From Flavobacterium potami (GTDB lineage: Bacteria > Bacteroidota > Bacteroidia > Flavobacteriales > Flavobacteriaceae), in contig NZ_JAINUY010000003.1 of NCBI RefSeq assembly GCF_020026915.1, positions 310,001-374,000 of the forward strand: a DNA stretch of 64,000 nucleotides, read 5' to 3'. Below, piece by piece: positions 16,946 to 26,538 of this stretch. A program made the position numbers and the translations under genes. Every line of letters starts with the position of its first letter. The stretch's first letter is position 1. The notes below the pieces were generated by a model. It saw only the letters and a program-made list of their open reading frames with translations. It ran no database searches and had not been told where the DNA came from.

Positions 16946-18250
16946 ATGATAGTCAAAATACTTGCGAGTAAAAAAATCTTATTACTTTTTATTAATTTAT
17001 GTGTATTTCAATTATACGCACAGCAAAAAAATAGCTTATCCCAACAGTTTCTAATGAATATTGAAATCAGACCAAGAGTCGAATATACTTCAAATTATTT
17101 TCTTCCTCCCAACGATTCAATTGATCCTTATTTTATTATTACCCAGAGAAACAGAATTTCTATGCAGTATGCTAGAGAAAAATGGCTTATTAAATCCGAT
17201 TTACAGGAAATTCATCTTTGGGATGAAAACAGCAAAGCTTCCAAAGTTGGAAGCATTAATTTTTATCAATTGTATTTTGAGACTAATATTAAATCTCTAA
17301 ATGTACGATTGGGAAGGCAAAGTGTTTTATTAGATAATGGCAGATTATTTTCTGATGCTCCTTGGGCACAGCAAGGGAGAGCCCATGAAGGAATACGGAT
17401 AATGAAATACTCAAAATATTTCTCTAATGATTTTTTCTTTTTGTTTACCAGAAACTACAGCACTGAATTTGAGTCAGCCTACTCTCCTGTTGCATCAAAT
17501 AGGTATAAATACCTGTTGGTAAATAGTCTCAATTACAATAACAATCATGGATTTTCATTTAATTCATTGAATGCTGTTGATTTTTTAGAAAACTCAAGTT
17601 CAGGGAAATTGTATACTCGTGCAACAGCAGGCGGAAGAATAGAATTTAAAACGAAACAATGGTATTATACTTTAAATTCATATTGGCAGTTTGGACGTAA
17701 TTCAAAAGGTCAAAAATTATTTGCTTACTATTTTCAACCTGAAGTTAAATTATCTCTATTGAAATCTACTTGGCGTTTAGGTGCAGAAATAATTAGTGGC
17801 AGCAGTCCTAATCTATCAGATAATAGTTCGGGAGATTTTGATGTCTTATATGGCGTGACATGGAAGTTCAATGGAAATATGAATGTCTTTACCCGTTTTC
17901 CCTCCGACGTTAACGGAAAAGGTTTAGTAAATCCTTATCTATTTACCGTAATTCCCTTAAATAGTAAACTATCTCTTCGTTCTGATTTTCACCTTTTTTA
18001 TACTCGATACCCGCTTTTAAATAATTTGGGTCAAAAAATGACAAAGTTTCTTGGATATGAAAATGATTTTTCTTTGAAGTACTTACCTGTCAAAGAACTG
18101 GAAATTAATTATGCCTTTTCTTTTTATAAATCAACAAACGCAATGCAATATCTGCCAAAAATACAAGATGAAAATAAACTTGCTATTTGGAGCTACTTAA
18201 TGATTTCATATTCTTTTAACGCGATCAATTTAAAGCATTATAAAAATTAA
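16946..18250 (+). CDS. Alginate-export-family outer-membrane porin
   Basis: Protein of 434 residues with a signal peptide (ending LYAQ) and amphipathic beta strands throughout. The segment LNVRLGRQSVLLDNGRLFSD is typical of the alginate-export (Alginate_exp) barrel family, which forms passive channels for anionic or small solutes. It has no operon partner on its plus-strand side; copy A2 of the dispersed element follows 225 bases later. Its presence in the metal block is not explained by sequence; substrate unknown. Confidence 0.75.
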   Translation: MIVKILASKKILLLFINLCVFQLYAQQKNSLSQQFLMNIEIRPRVEYTSNYFLPPNDSIDPYFIITQRNRISMQYAREKWLIKSDLQEIHLWDENSKASKVGSINFYQLYFETNIKSLNVRLGRQSVLLDNGRLFSDAPWAQQGRAHEGIRIMKYSKYFSNDFFFLFTRNYSTEFESAYSPVASNRYKYLLVNSLNYNNNHGFSFNSLNAVDFLENSSSGKLYTRATAGGRIEFKTKQWYYTLNSYWQFGRNSKGQKLFAYYFQPEVKLSLLKSTWRLGAEIISGSSPNLSDNSSGDFDVLYGVTWKFNGNMNVFTRFPSDVNGKGLVNPYLFTVIPLNSKLSLRSDFHLFYTRYPLLNNLGQKMTKFLGYENDFSLKYLPVKELEINYAFSFYKSTNAMQYLPKIQDENKLAIWSYLMISYSFNAINLKHYKN

Positions 18251-18475
18251 ATAAAATAATATCCTGTATTAAATCTTACACAATTAAAAAATCTAAAGTT
18301 TGTTTTATCTGAAAGGTTGAATTATATCATCAACAAATTTTGATATTCATTTTCTTAAATAAATATTTTATTTTTAATCACTATATTTTATCTGGATATG
18401 CAAGTATCTACCCAACAAATAATTATTACAGCTAAAAGATAAAAGCATAAAGTTATTTAACGTTTTTCAATACAT

Positions 18476-18604
18476 ACCCTAACGATACATGCAAACCGCT
18501 TCAAAACAAAAAATCAAAAAATTATCTTACAAATTCACTTGAAAATAAGCCAATTTCTTTAAATCGTTCATAAAATGGTTTGTAAATTGTTCAGTAAGGG
18601 TCAC
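18476..18604 (+). repeat. Dispersed element, copy A2
   Basis: Type A copy: 5' box accctaacgatacatgcaaa, cttacaaattcacttgaaaa, core aataagccaatttctttaaa, tggtttgtaaattgttcagt and 3' end aagggtcac. Nearly identical to A1 over the central ~75 bases. Together A1 and A2 bracket a 5.5-kb metal block. Confidence 0.9.
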
Positions 18605-18608
18605 AATT

Positions 18609-18652
18609 AAAATCCTTAAACATACTGATTAACAGGAGTTTAAGGATTTTTT
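18609..18652 (+). terminator. Terminator attached to copy A2
   Basis: Perfect 13-base arms aaaatccttaaac and gtttaaggatttt around a 16-base loop, T-run following. Confidence 0.85.
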
Positions 18653-18824
18653 ATTTCTGTATTTGTACGATTTTTGTATTATGGCTTTAAAGTCCCCATA
18701 AAAAGTAAGATTTACGGCAAAATAAATCTGTCGTTTTTTAGCTTCACTTTACACTTTTTGCGCCAAATCAAAATACCAATACAGATTTAATTGCATTGTG
18801 TTTGATATTAGAACTTAATTATTA

Positions 18825-19175
18825 GTTACGCACTCTGTACACGTGATGAGATAGAGATATATTCATTTAAAATCATTAATGATATTTTTTAACGGTGAGG
18901 TTACGGTGAGTATTTACCCTAATGTTACCCTAATGGATTAAATTTGAAAAAAGTTGATTAATCAAATCGTTACGCACGCGAATAGATAGGAATGACTTTT
19001 ATTTCCGAACCATTACGCGCACGTATCGTTTTACTTCTGATATTAATTTGACCTATACGCGCGTAACAGATAGTTGCATATTGGTTTTCCCTATCTCATT
19101 ACGCGTAACAGATAATGCAAAACAAATTATTAAAAACCATTAATGATTATTCACAACGGTAAGATTACGGTTAGC
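18825..19175. repeat. Iteron-like cluster of TTACGC/ACGCG repeats
   Basis: In 350 non-coding bases there are five occurrences of (T)TACGC (near 18825, 18969, 19012, 19054, 19101), two of which extend to GCGTAACAGATA (19061 and 19103), plus two copies of a longer unit aaaatcattaatgat ... aacggt-ag-ttacggt (18869-18910 and 19133-19174). GC-rich palindromic words of this kind stand out in AT-rich sequence. They resemble replication iterons or recombinase/HTH binding sites at the edge of the mobile island. Confidence 0.65.
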
Positions 19176-19185
19176 ATTAAACCAT

Positions 19186-19214
19186 AAAAAAAAACCGCTC
19201 ATCTCTGAACGGTT
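19186..19214 (-). terminator. Terminator of the 195-residue minus-strand gene
   Basis: Arms aaccgctca / tgaacggtt (one mismatch) with a four-base loop; on the minus strand it is followed by eight T. It begins 7 bases after the stop at 19221. Confidence 0.8.
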
Positions 19215-19220
19215 ATATTT

Positions 19221-19808
19221 TTACATCATCAATAATTTTTCAATTGTTCCTACTGGAAAACTATCAGCTTTAAGTATTTTATTATTTAGCCTTTTGAAAC
19301 GTTTCGTTTCTTTGCCGTTGTAATGCGTTTTAAAATACTTTTTGAAGCGTTCTTCATATACGTCGTCTGAAAGGTAACACGCATCAAATATTTTACCCAA
19401 ATCCCTATTCTTTTTACTTTCTAATTGTTTTGAATACATTAATCCGTTAAACGCCTCTCGATGTAAAAAATAACCACTATGCAAATATAATTTTCTGCAA
19501 TGCTTTCCAGTATTCGGACAAACAAAATATAAAACCTCTCCTTTGCCTAAATTAGACGGTTTACTGATTATCTTGACCTTGTAATTTTTAGGCTCTCCAT
19601 TACATTTGTAATCTAAAACAATAAATGTTTCAAAATCATTCTTTGTAACTTTAATCCCAATATTTGAATGTGGTGTTCCGTTCCTACTCCAACTAACTGT
19701 ACCGGATTTTGTACCGTTATAAGTTAAGTAGTCCCATTCTTTGAGTTTCTTTATTGATAAATACAAACAGTCTTCAACTGTTGCTGGATAATTAGCGTAA
19801 CGTCCCAT
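19221..19808 (-). CDS. Unknown protein of the mobile island (195 aa)
   Basis: Not recognised. The sequence begins MGRYANYPATVEDCLYLSIK, has a beta-rich centre and a possible metal-binding knuckle CPNTGKHCRKLYLHSGYF, and ends in a basic helical region. Proteins of this look are common beside integrative elements in Bacteroidota, which fits the island context. It is transcribed away from the R-M gene end with a 140-base gap and has its own terminator. No function is proposed. Confidence 0.65.
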   Translation of the reverse strand: MGRYANYPATVEDCLYLSIKKLKEWDYLTYNGTKSGTVSWSRNGTPHSNIGIKVTKNDFETFIVLDYKCNGEPKNYKVKIISKPSNLGKGEVLYFVCPNTGKHCRKLYLHSGYFLHREAFNGLMYSKQLESKKNRDLGKIFDACYLSDDVYEERFKKYFKTHYNGKETKRFKRLNNKILKADSFPVGTIEKLLMM

Positions 19809-19948
19809 AGAGAATAACCTAAATTATTAAGGAATAAATGATTTGTTTTCTATAACTAATTTACGAAAAATTAATCTAATTAACTAAAAACAAGTTATTT
19901 ATAATACGATTAATCTAATTCAAAACACTACATAAATAAGTACTTCAA

Positions 19949-22900
19949 TTAACTATTTTCGACGATTTGTATTTCGTCAGGTTTTAATCCATATAACGCA
20001 TACACCATAGCATCTATTTCTTTTTCTAGAGTTGTTATATCTGCTTCTGGGTTTTCTTGTTTTAAGGCTAATATTTGGTTGACTTTATTAATTAACTTTA
20101 CATCATTTGAATTGCAAAGAGGAGAATTTCTTAAATAAATAGGCTTAATTTCATAATCAAGAAACCTTACAGAATATATCCAGTTAAATAATTTTGAATT
20201 TAAAACTCCTAATAAGCCTTCTAAACTATTTTCATCTTTAGAAATAATATTAGAGAGCCTATTTAAATTATAACAGTTATCATTATCAATAGTAGAAACT
20301 ATACGCACTTTCATTGAAATATTCCTTGTTCTTACAACCAATATTTTTGGTCTATTAAAAAATTTCTCGTCAGGTAGTGAACGACCTAATTTACCTTTAC
20401 TTCTAACAAATTCTTTATCATACATTATAAAACCTTTAGTTTTAACTTTACCATATTTAACAGGGATTCCTGTGCCAGGCACCATTGGGTGATATTTTTC
20501 ATTAATTTTAGATTCAGAAGTCAGTTCATCTTTAATATAGCCTGTATTGATTCCTACACCAATGTCATACTTTGTGTCGATAAATGGAAAGGTTTTAAAA
20601 AGTTTGTCAATCAATGCATATTCTTTTCCGTCTAATAAATAATCAAAAATAAACCCATCATTATTAGTGAACCTTGATTGTTCGATTGTTTTTGACTTCG
20701 TATTATAGATTTCTTTAGGTTCGGAAGGTGTTTTTACATCTATCAAATTATTACTCTCTTTAGCTTTCTTTAAAATATAAACTACTGAATCGACTGTAGC
20801 TTCTTCAAAAACGTTTGGACCTAAAGGTATTAACTGCACTATTTGTGAGCTTTTTAAAATAAATTCTCTTGTTTTAGAAAATGAATTTTGTAAAATGAAG
20901 GAAGAATTAGTTATAAAAGAATGAAATGAATTTACCTTTTGTATTTTCAAAGAAAGTTCAATGAAAAATTTATATAAATCAAAGTTACCACTTGTTGCAA
21001 AAAAAATAGCTTTAAAATAATTTTTGTAGCTATCAAAATCAGCATTTCTGTATACATAAGGAGGATTTCCAATTACAACATCAAAACCTAAATAGTTTCC
21101 ATTATCATCCAACACTTCAGGAAATTCAAAACGCCATTCAAATGCATTATTATAAATAGCATTATTTATAGTATCTTCTTTTTCTTGTACAAACTTATCG
21201 GCATCGGCTTTTAGCTTTTTTAGTTTGTCTTTTTCGGCTTTTTTAATTTTTTCGCCAAAAAGTGCTAAATTATCTAGTCGTTGTTTTTCGTTTTCATAGG
21301 TACCTACTGCTTTAGATACTTTGTCGATAAATTTATTGTCTAGTGTACTTTTAAAGTTGTTTTTTACTTCGTTTATTATTTCTAATACTTGGTATTTTTC
21401 CTCTTTACTGTTGGAGTTTTTATAATCGTTTACCGCTTTTTTATAATTGGTAAAATTGTATTTTACTTCTTTTCCTTTAAAGGCATCTTTTAAATCGTCT
21501 TGCAAATTAAAACGGCTTATCAAGGAGTTACCACATTTAATGTTAATATCTATATTTGGTAAGGTATGTAGCTGTTTCTTCTCTGTATAATAAGCGTTTT
21601 TTAATAACTCTATCCACAAACGTAAACGACATATTTTTACTGAATTTGGGTTAATATCTACACCAAATAAACAATTTTCTATAAGGATTTGTTTTTCTTC
21701 AAAGAGTGTTTTTTGTATACGAGCGCTTTCTGTATCATTAGGGTTGTATTCAAATAAATACCCGTTCGCATCTGATATGTATAGTTCGTCGCTTTCTATT
21801 TGTATATCAATTCGTAATGGTATCCCTTTTTCGTCTACTAATATGCCTAATTCATTTTTAATGACAATTAATTCATTAAGTGCAGATACTAAAAAGTGAC
21901 CTGAACCTACTGCGGGGTCGCAAATGCGTAAACTATTTATGAGTGTATTGAATCGTTTAGAATTGTCGGGTTTAAAAAAACGTGATGTATATGCTTTTAC
22001 ATCTTCAAATGTCTCTATTGTATCATTTTCATTTTCTTTGAATTTTTGCACTACTGTTCTGCGTATGGTTTCTTTACACATATACATAGTTATGTATGCA
22101 GGTGTATAAAATGAACCATCTTTGTACCCGTTTATTTTTTCGAATATTAAACCTAATACAGATGCATTGATTAATGTTTTTGTTTCCTTTCCTTCAACTA
22201 TTCCTTCTGTTCCATCAGTAGCAAAGTCATAAGCATCAAGAAATTTAAAAAGATAGTCTAATGTTTTTAGGTTGCCTTTAAATTTTTTACCATTAACATC
22301 TTTCAAAACAGTACTTGGATGAACTGTCATTTCATCATCTTTTAATGCTGAAATTGTGAAAGTCAAATCTTCCATACTACCATCCTCTACAGAAAACAAA
22401 GAACTATTTAAATATGGAATGTATTTATACGTTTCCGCGAATTTTTCATGTCTTTCATTGTAAGGTTTTGCTAAAGCTGAAAAAAACAAATCATTCAATG
22501 CATCAAAACCATTGATAAAACTACTATTTAAAAACTTGTATTCTTTTGCTCCTTTGTGATAGATTGCTAATTGTGATTCTAAAAGCTTAAGAAAAAGAAT
22601 TCTATTTATCCAAGTCAAACATAATTCTAAACCAACATTAAAAGCTTTATTTCCTTGACCTTCTGTTAGATTTACTTTTCTTAAATAATCCTTATCTTCT
22701 AGTGTAAAAATGGTATTTTCTAATAATGATGCGTAATCTTTTGATTTACTATCTTTTCTTTGTATTACTTTTTTACTACCATCTGGTACCTCTTCTAAAC
22801 CAATAATGTGTAGTAATTCGTTATAGAAGTTTTTGTTTAATTGGTTACTATCGTTTCCAAAACTATGTCCTAATAAATGAACATTAGAAAATATTTTAAA

Positions 22901-23566
22901 GTAAGTGTTTAGTTTATTATCATCTAAAGAGTTTAGGTTTACTTTGCTAAAATCTAAATACACAAATGGTAATTCCTCTTTAACTTCTTCAATATATTTT
23001 TTAGCAATTTCATTATAAAACAACTCATTTTTAGTAGTATCTTTTAAACCATCTCTAAAAGCTTCGTATTCTTTTATTAGTGCTTTATTTTTATAAAAAT
23101 AATTGTAAAAATCTTCTGCTTTAAACAAAAACCATTCGTAGCCATTCGTAGCTATCAAATGTTTTATATTGTTATTTTTACCATCTAAACGTTCCCTTAA
23201 GTAATACAAAAGTAATTCTTGTAATGCTTTTTTATTTAGATTTCTTTCTGAAATAAACTCAACTTTATTACTTGGTTTTTTTGCTTCTATAATAACACCA
23301 ATATCCGATTTTGCAGTACTGTCTAAATAGATTGCTAAATCTATTCTTTCTTTAGTGTTTATATAATTGTCTTTAAAAAATGTATTGGAAAAGAAATCTT
23401 TAAAGTGAGATTTTATATGCTCTTCACTTTCACCTTTTTCATCACTTAATTTTACTGCTTCTATACAGACTTTTAATTTTTCTATAAAAGTAGTAACATC
23501 ATTCCTTAAAGGTTTGTGTTTTCTATATGCAGGATTTAGTGCCTTTCTAGTATTAATTTTATTCAT
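19949..23566 (-). CDS. Type IIG restriction-modification enzyme (Eco57I-type)
   Basis: Single-chain endonuclease plus N6-adenine methyltransferase (1205 residues). The nuclease domain is at the N-terminus: IDLAIYLDSTAKSDIGVIIE followed by AKKP near residue 95 gives the D-X-EAK site. The methyltransferase has motif I ICDPAVGSGHFLVSA (near 552) and motif IV VIGNPPYVY (near 830). The C-terminal ~300 residues are the target-recognition domain (ending with ALKQENPEADITTLEKEIDA). It cuts unmethylated DNA and protects self DNA with one polypeptide, so it needs no partner. It lies between two unknown island genes. A PglX-type BREX methylase is less likely because the nuclease motif is present. Confidence 0.85.
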   Translation of the reverse strand: MNKINTRKALNPAYRKHKPLRNDVTTFIEKLKVCIEAVKLSDEKGESEEHIKSHFKDFFSNTFFKDNYINTKERIDLAIYLDSTAKSDIGVIIEAKKPSNKVEFISERNLNKKALQELLLYYLRERLDGKNNNIKHLIATNGYEWFLFKAEDFYNYFYKNKALIKEYEAFRDGLKDTTKNELFYNEIAKKYIEEVKEELPFVYLDFSKVNLNSLDDNKLNTYFKIFSNVHLLGHSFGNDSNQLNKNFYNELLHIIGLEEVPDGSKKVIQRKDSKSKDYASLLENTIFTLEDKDYLRKVNLTEGQGNKAFNVGLELCLTWINRILFLKLLESQLAIYHKGAKEYKFLNSSFINGFDALNDLFFSALAKPYNERHEKFAETYKYIPYLNSSLFSVEDGSMEDLTFTISALKDDEMTVHPSTVLKDVNGKKFKGNLKTLDYLFKFLDAYDFATDGTEGIVEGKETKTLINASVLGLIFEKINGYKDGSFYTPAYITMYMCKETIRRTVVQKFKENENDTIETFEDVKAYTSRFFKPDNSKRFNTLINSLRICDPAVGSGHFLVSALNELIVIKNELGILVDEKGIPLRIDIQIESDELYISDANGYLFEYNPNDTESARIQKTLFEEKQILIENCLFGVDINPNSVKICRLRLWIELLKNAYYTEKKQLHTLPNIDINIKCGNSLISRFNLQDDLKDAFKGKEVKYNFTNYKKAVNDYKNSNSKEEKYQVLEIINEVKNNFKSTLDNKFIDKVSKAVGTYENEKQRLDNLALFGEKIKKAEKDKLKKLKADADKFVQEKEDTINNAIYNNAFEWRFEFPEVLDDNGNYLGFDVVIGNPPYVYRNADFDSYKNYFKAIFFATSGNFDLYKFFIELSLKIQKVNSFHSFITNSSFILQNSFSKTREFILKSSQIVQLIPLGPNVFEEATVDSVVYILKKAKESNNLIDVKTPSEPKEIYNTKSKTIEQSRFTNNDGFIFDYLLDGKEYALIDKLFKTFPFIDTKYDIGVGINTGYIKDELTSESKINEKYHPMVPGTGIPVKYGKVKTKGFIMYDKEFVRSKGKLGRSLPDEKFFNRPKILVVRTRNISMKVRIVSTIDNDNCYNLNRLSNIISKDENSLEGLLGVLNSKLFNWIYSVRFLDYEIKPIYLRNSPLCNSNDVKLINKVNQILALKQENPEADITTLEKEIDAMVYALYGLKPDEIQIVENS

Positions 23567-23643
23567 AAAAAGATAATTATTTACTTTTCGTAAATGTATA
23601 AATATAATATTGTTATTATATTTATTTTCGACAAGGAATAATT

Positions 23644-26049
23644 TTAGTCAAAATCGAATTTCGAAAATATTAAGTTTTGACTTGGTTTATTAATTGGTTT
23701 TATAACTTTGGCACTATCGCTAACTTTATGATACTGCAAATATTCTTTAAAAAATGTGTCGCCTTTATAAAATGCTTCTTCAGGAGAAATGCAATTAAAA
23801 ACACTTTTACTTAGATCAGTATCAAAACTGTTTTCTATATCTGTATTAAACTTAACTTCTTTTGTTGGCATTGCTTTATATAAATGCTCAAAACAATTTA
23901 CTCCAGCATCAATATTGTTTATTTTAATTTTTAAAATTTCTTCTATCAATTCAAGTTTTAACTGGTTTTGAATATCTGTATCGGTTTGAATTTCCAATTC
24001 TGTAATTGCTCCAGCAATCGTGCATAAAATCAAAAATAATTGATGTACTGATTGTTTGTTTTCTTGGCTTGTTTCAAATGTTTGTAAGCTCTTTATAGTA
24101 TCATTATTAAAGAGGTTACAATCTTTCTGTTTTCTTGGTTTATAAAAGCTTCCTGTACATAACAAATTGAATTTCTTAATTATAGCATACGTCAATAAAT
24201 TGTTTCGTTTATGTCCTATAATTGTATTCTCACTCAAAAAACCGTAATCATTATTTTGAATTCGTTCACGCACTAAATCAATTAAATTTTTATAATTCAG
24301 CAAAATATTAATCTCTTTTATTGCTTTATTTTTTTCGTTTAAAAAATCAATATTTTTTTTGAATTGAGGTTTTCCAACAATATCAAAATCACGTTTTCTA
24401 AAGTTCTTTAAATCAAAACCATTGCTATTGTATTTAATCAGTCGTAAATAAGTCGCTCTAACATTAAAAACATAATTACTTTGTCTTCTTATGTGCTTCA
24501 ATATTAATTCAAGTTCCAAAGGCTTTATTTTACGTTTATTCAAATGAAACAAAACATCTAACATATTTTCACAAAGTGAAATAAAAATTTGATTTGGATT
24601 CTCAACAAATTGTTTACGTGAGTAGATTAATGTTTCGCTTAAATTGATTACTTCTTCTTTTATTTCTTCAACAAAATCATTGTAGTTATTTAGATTAAAG
24701 CCAGCACTTATGTACTCAAAATTATCTATGTATATTATAAAAGTATCCGTTTTGCCTTTGATTTGAGGTTTTTTGAAATCGTGTTTAGTTACCATATTTA
24801 AACCATTTGGCAAACTATTAATGTAAGCATACGGCAATCGCTTGTCTGATAAATAGAAGTTTTCTCTTATTACTGGTCTGTTAAGTTCTTTCAAACCAAA
24901 ATCACAATTTGGGTGTACTCTTAAAATTTGCGGTTTTGTTTTATCATCTATAAAAAGTACTGCATCGTGAAGCCGTGCGCCACGCTGTAAATTATTAATG
25001 CTTACAAAATTATTTATTGCGGTTTCTTCTTGGTCAGTCATAAACGAAATAAATTTATATTTTTCGTTATGCGTATAGTATAACAAATCTGTACTTTGTT
25101 CATCTGTATAACCACAATCTAAGAAAAAAGCCTCTGTAAACTCTTTACTTTTATATTTGCCACTATTGCAAATAGTATTAAACAAAATCTTTGCTTCACT
25201 CCTTGTTATGCCTTTTGTAAGCATCAAATTATTATAAATGTCATCTTTTAAATTCGCTCCTGTTTCAATGTCTAAAAATGTAGGGAATGCACTTTTTATG
25301 TCACATTCGATTAACTTAAACGGTGCTAATGGTCTTAATTGCCTTGATGTTTTAGGCAATGGATTATATTCTCTATGGTCTTTAATTGAAATATTAAAAT
25401 GCGAAGTTGATAATTTCAATTCTTTGCATATTAAAAACAAAATACCGTAATACCATTGACTAACCAATGTAAACCCATTAATCGGCATTGATTTTGACTT
25501 TCTACTATCAACATCAATATACTTTTTATCTAAATAATTTCGATCAAAATTATACTTTTCAATTGGTAGCTTTTCTCCAGTATTTATGTAGTGATTAACG
25601 TAATCTATATGCTGGTGATATCCAAAATATTGAGAATTAAAAAACCAAGCACTTTGTATTATTAGCCAACAATGTTTAAATAATGGCGCATCAACTAATG
25701 AATAGAACTTTATATCTAATTCATAAATTGCCGTATAGGTTGTTAAATTATTAGCATCAATAAACCCTTTAACCTTTTCAATTGTATAGTACTTGTCTTT
25801 TATTTTATGCGTGAAAATTTCACTATAAAAATAAGCCATAGCCAAAAGTGTAATTTCTGAAAACGATACGCCAAATCCGTTTTTATTGTCGCCTTTCATA
25901 TTGTTTAAAGCGTTTATAAAATCAGTTTCGATATTCTTTGAAATACGGTTTTGAATATCAGTTTTTAAATTAGAATTATTATAAAAATCTAACTTAATCC
26001 ATTCAGCAATATAAGTTTTTGGTACGGCTTTATTGTTTGCCGTTTCCAT
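23644..26049 (-). CDS. Unknown 801-aa protein with polymerase-like motifs
   Basis: No named family is recognised. Three motifs occur in the order and partly the spacing of DNA polymerases: FKLIECDIKSAFPTFLD (Asp250, matches the DxxSxYPS motif A of family B), SEAKILFNTICNSGKYK (Lys287, compare KxxxNSxYG motif B) and GARLHDAVLFID (Asp362, in the place of motif C but with HDA instead of DTD). Motif B to C spacing (about 74) is close to phi29-type polymerases; A to B (37) is short. The rest is helical and Asn/Lys-rich. An excisionase-like gene lies upstream and iteron-like repeats downstream of the island, so a replication role is plausible. Could also be a coincidence; catalytic residues need structural confirmation. 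Confidence 0.4.
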   Translation of the reverse strand: METANNKAVPKTYIAEWIKLDFYNNSNLKTDIQNRISKNIETDFINALNNMKGDNKNGFGVSFSEITLLAMAYFYSEIFTHKIKDKYYTIEKVKGFIDANNLTTYTAIYELDIKFYSLVDAPLFKHCWLIIQSAWFFNSQYFGYHQHIDYVNHYINTGEKLPIEKYNFDRNYLDKKYIDVDSRKSKSMPINGFTLVSQWYYGILFLICKELKLSTSHFNISIKDHREYNPLPKTSRQLRPLAPFKLIECDIKSAFPTFLDIETGANLKDDIYNNLMLTKGITRSEAKILFNTICNSGKYKSKEFTEAFFLDCGYTDEQSTDLLYYTHNEKYKFISFMTDQEETAINNFVSINNLQRGARLHDAVLFIDDKTKPQILRVHPNCDFGLKELNRPVIRENFYLSDKRLPYAYINSLPNGLNMVTKHDFKKPQIKGKTDTFIIYIDNFEYISAGFNLNNYNDFVEEIKEEVINLSETLIYSRKQFVENPNQIFISLCENMLDVLFHLNKRKIKPLELELILKHIRRQSNYVFNVRATYLRLIKYNSNGFDLKNFRKRDFDIVGKPQFKKNIDFLNEKNKAIKEINILLNYKNLIDLVRERIQNNDYGFLSENTIIGHKRNNLLTYAIIKKFNLLCTGSFYKPRKQKDCNLFNNDTIKSLQTFETSQENKQSVHQLFLILCTIAGAITELEIQTDTDIQNQLKLELIEEILKIKINNIDAGVNCFEHLYKAMPTKEVKFNTDIENSFDTDLSKSVFNCISPEEAFYKGDTFFKEYLQYHKVSDSAKVIKPINKPSQNLIFSKFDFD

Positions 26050-26179
26050 AGCTTATATTTTTATAAATACACTTGAAACTATACTATAAATGATTTGCTT
26101 AAAAGCACTAAAAACCTTAAATTTGTTTTGCTTTAATACCTCAAAATAAGGACTTTGTAAATATCTACTTTGCATAGTC

Positions 26180-26458
26180 CTATTTTTTTAAAGGAATTAA
26201 ACATTCCAATAATTCCGCTTTTTTGTAGTATCTGCGGTTTCCAATTCCATAAGCAACAACTTTACCTTTGTTTGTCCAATACCATAACGTGCTACTATCA
26301 ATGTGCAAATAATCGCACGTTTGTTCTCGGGTTAATAACTCATCAGGATTGTGAGTATTTGTGGTTGCTTTTTTTTGCTCTAAAAATTCAAGTGTTTTTA
26401 AAGCAATTTTTTCAGTTAAATCATCTACTGAAATTGGTGTTAAAATTAAATTGTGCAT
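26180..26458 (-). CDS. Excisionase-like helix-turn-helix protein
   Basis: Protein of 92 residues with a MerR/AlpA-type HTH_17 domain at the C-terminus: LLTREQTCDYLHIDSSTLWY, then WTNKGKVVAYGIGNRRYYKK. Such proteins are excision or replication accessory factors in Bacteroidota mobile elements. It precedes the 801-residue gene by 130 bases on the same strand, a pairing typical of element core modules. No recombinase gene is nearby. Confidence 0.85.
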   Translation of the reverse strand: MHNLILTPISVDDLTEKIALKTLEFLEQKKATTNTHNPDELLTREQTCDYLHIDSSTLWYWTNKGKVVAYGIGNRRYYKKAELLECLIPLKK

Positions 26459-26538
26459 CTTTTTATCTTTAAAAGTTTACACAAACCACGTGAGGTATTT
26501 TAAGGGGTATTTTTAGGTACGTACCCCGAAGTACCCAG

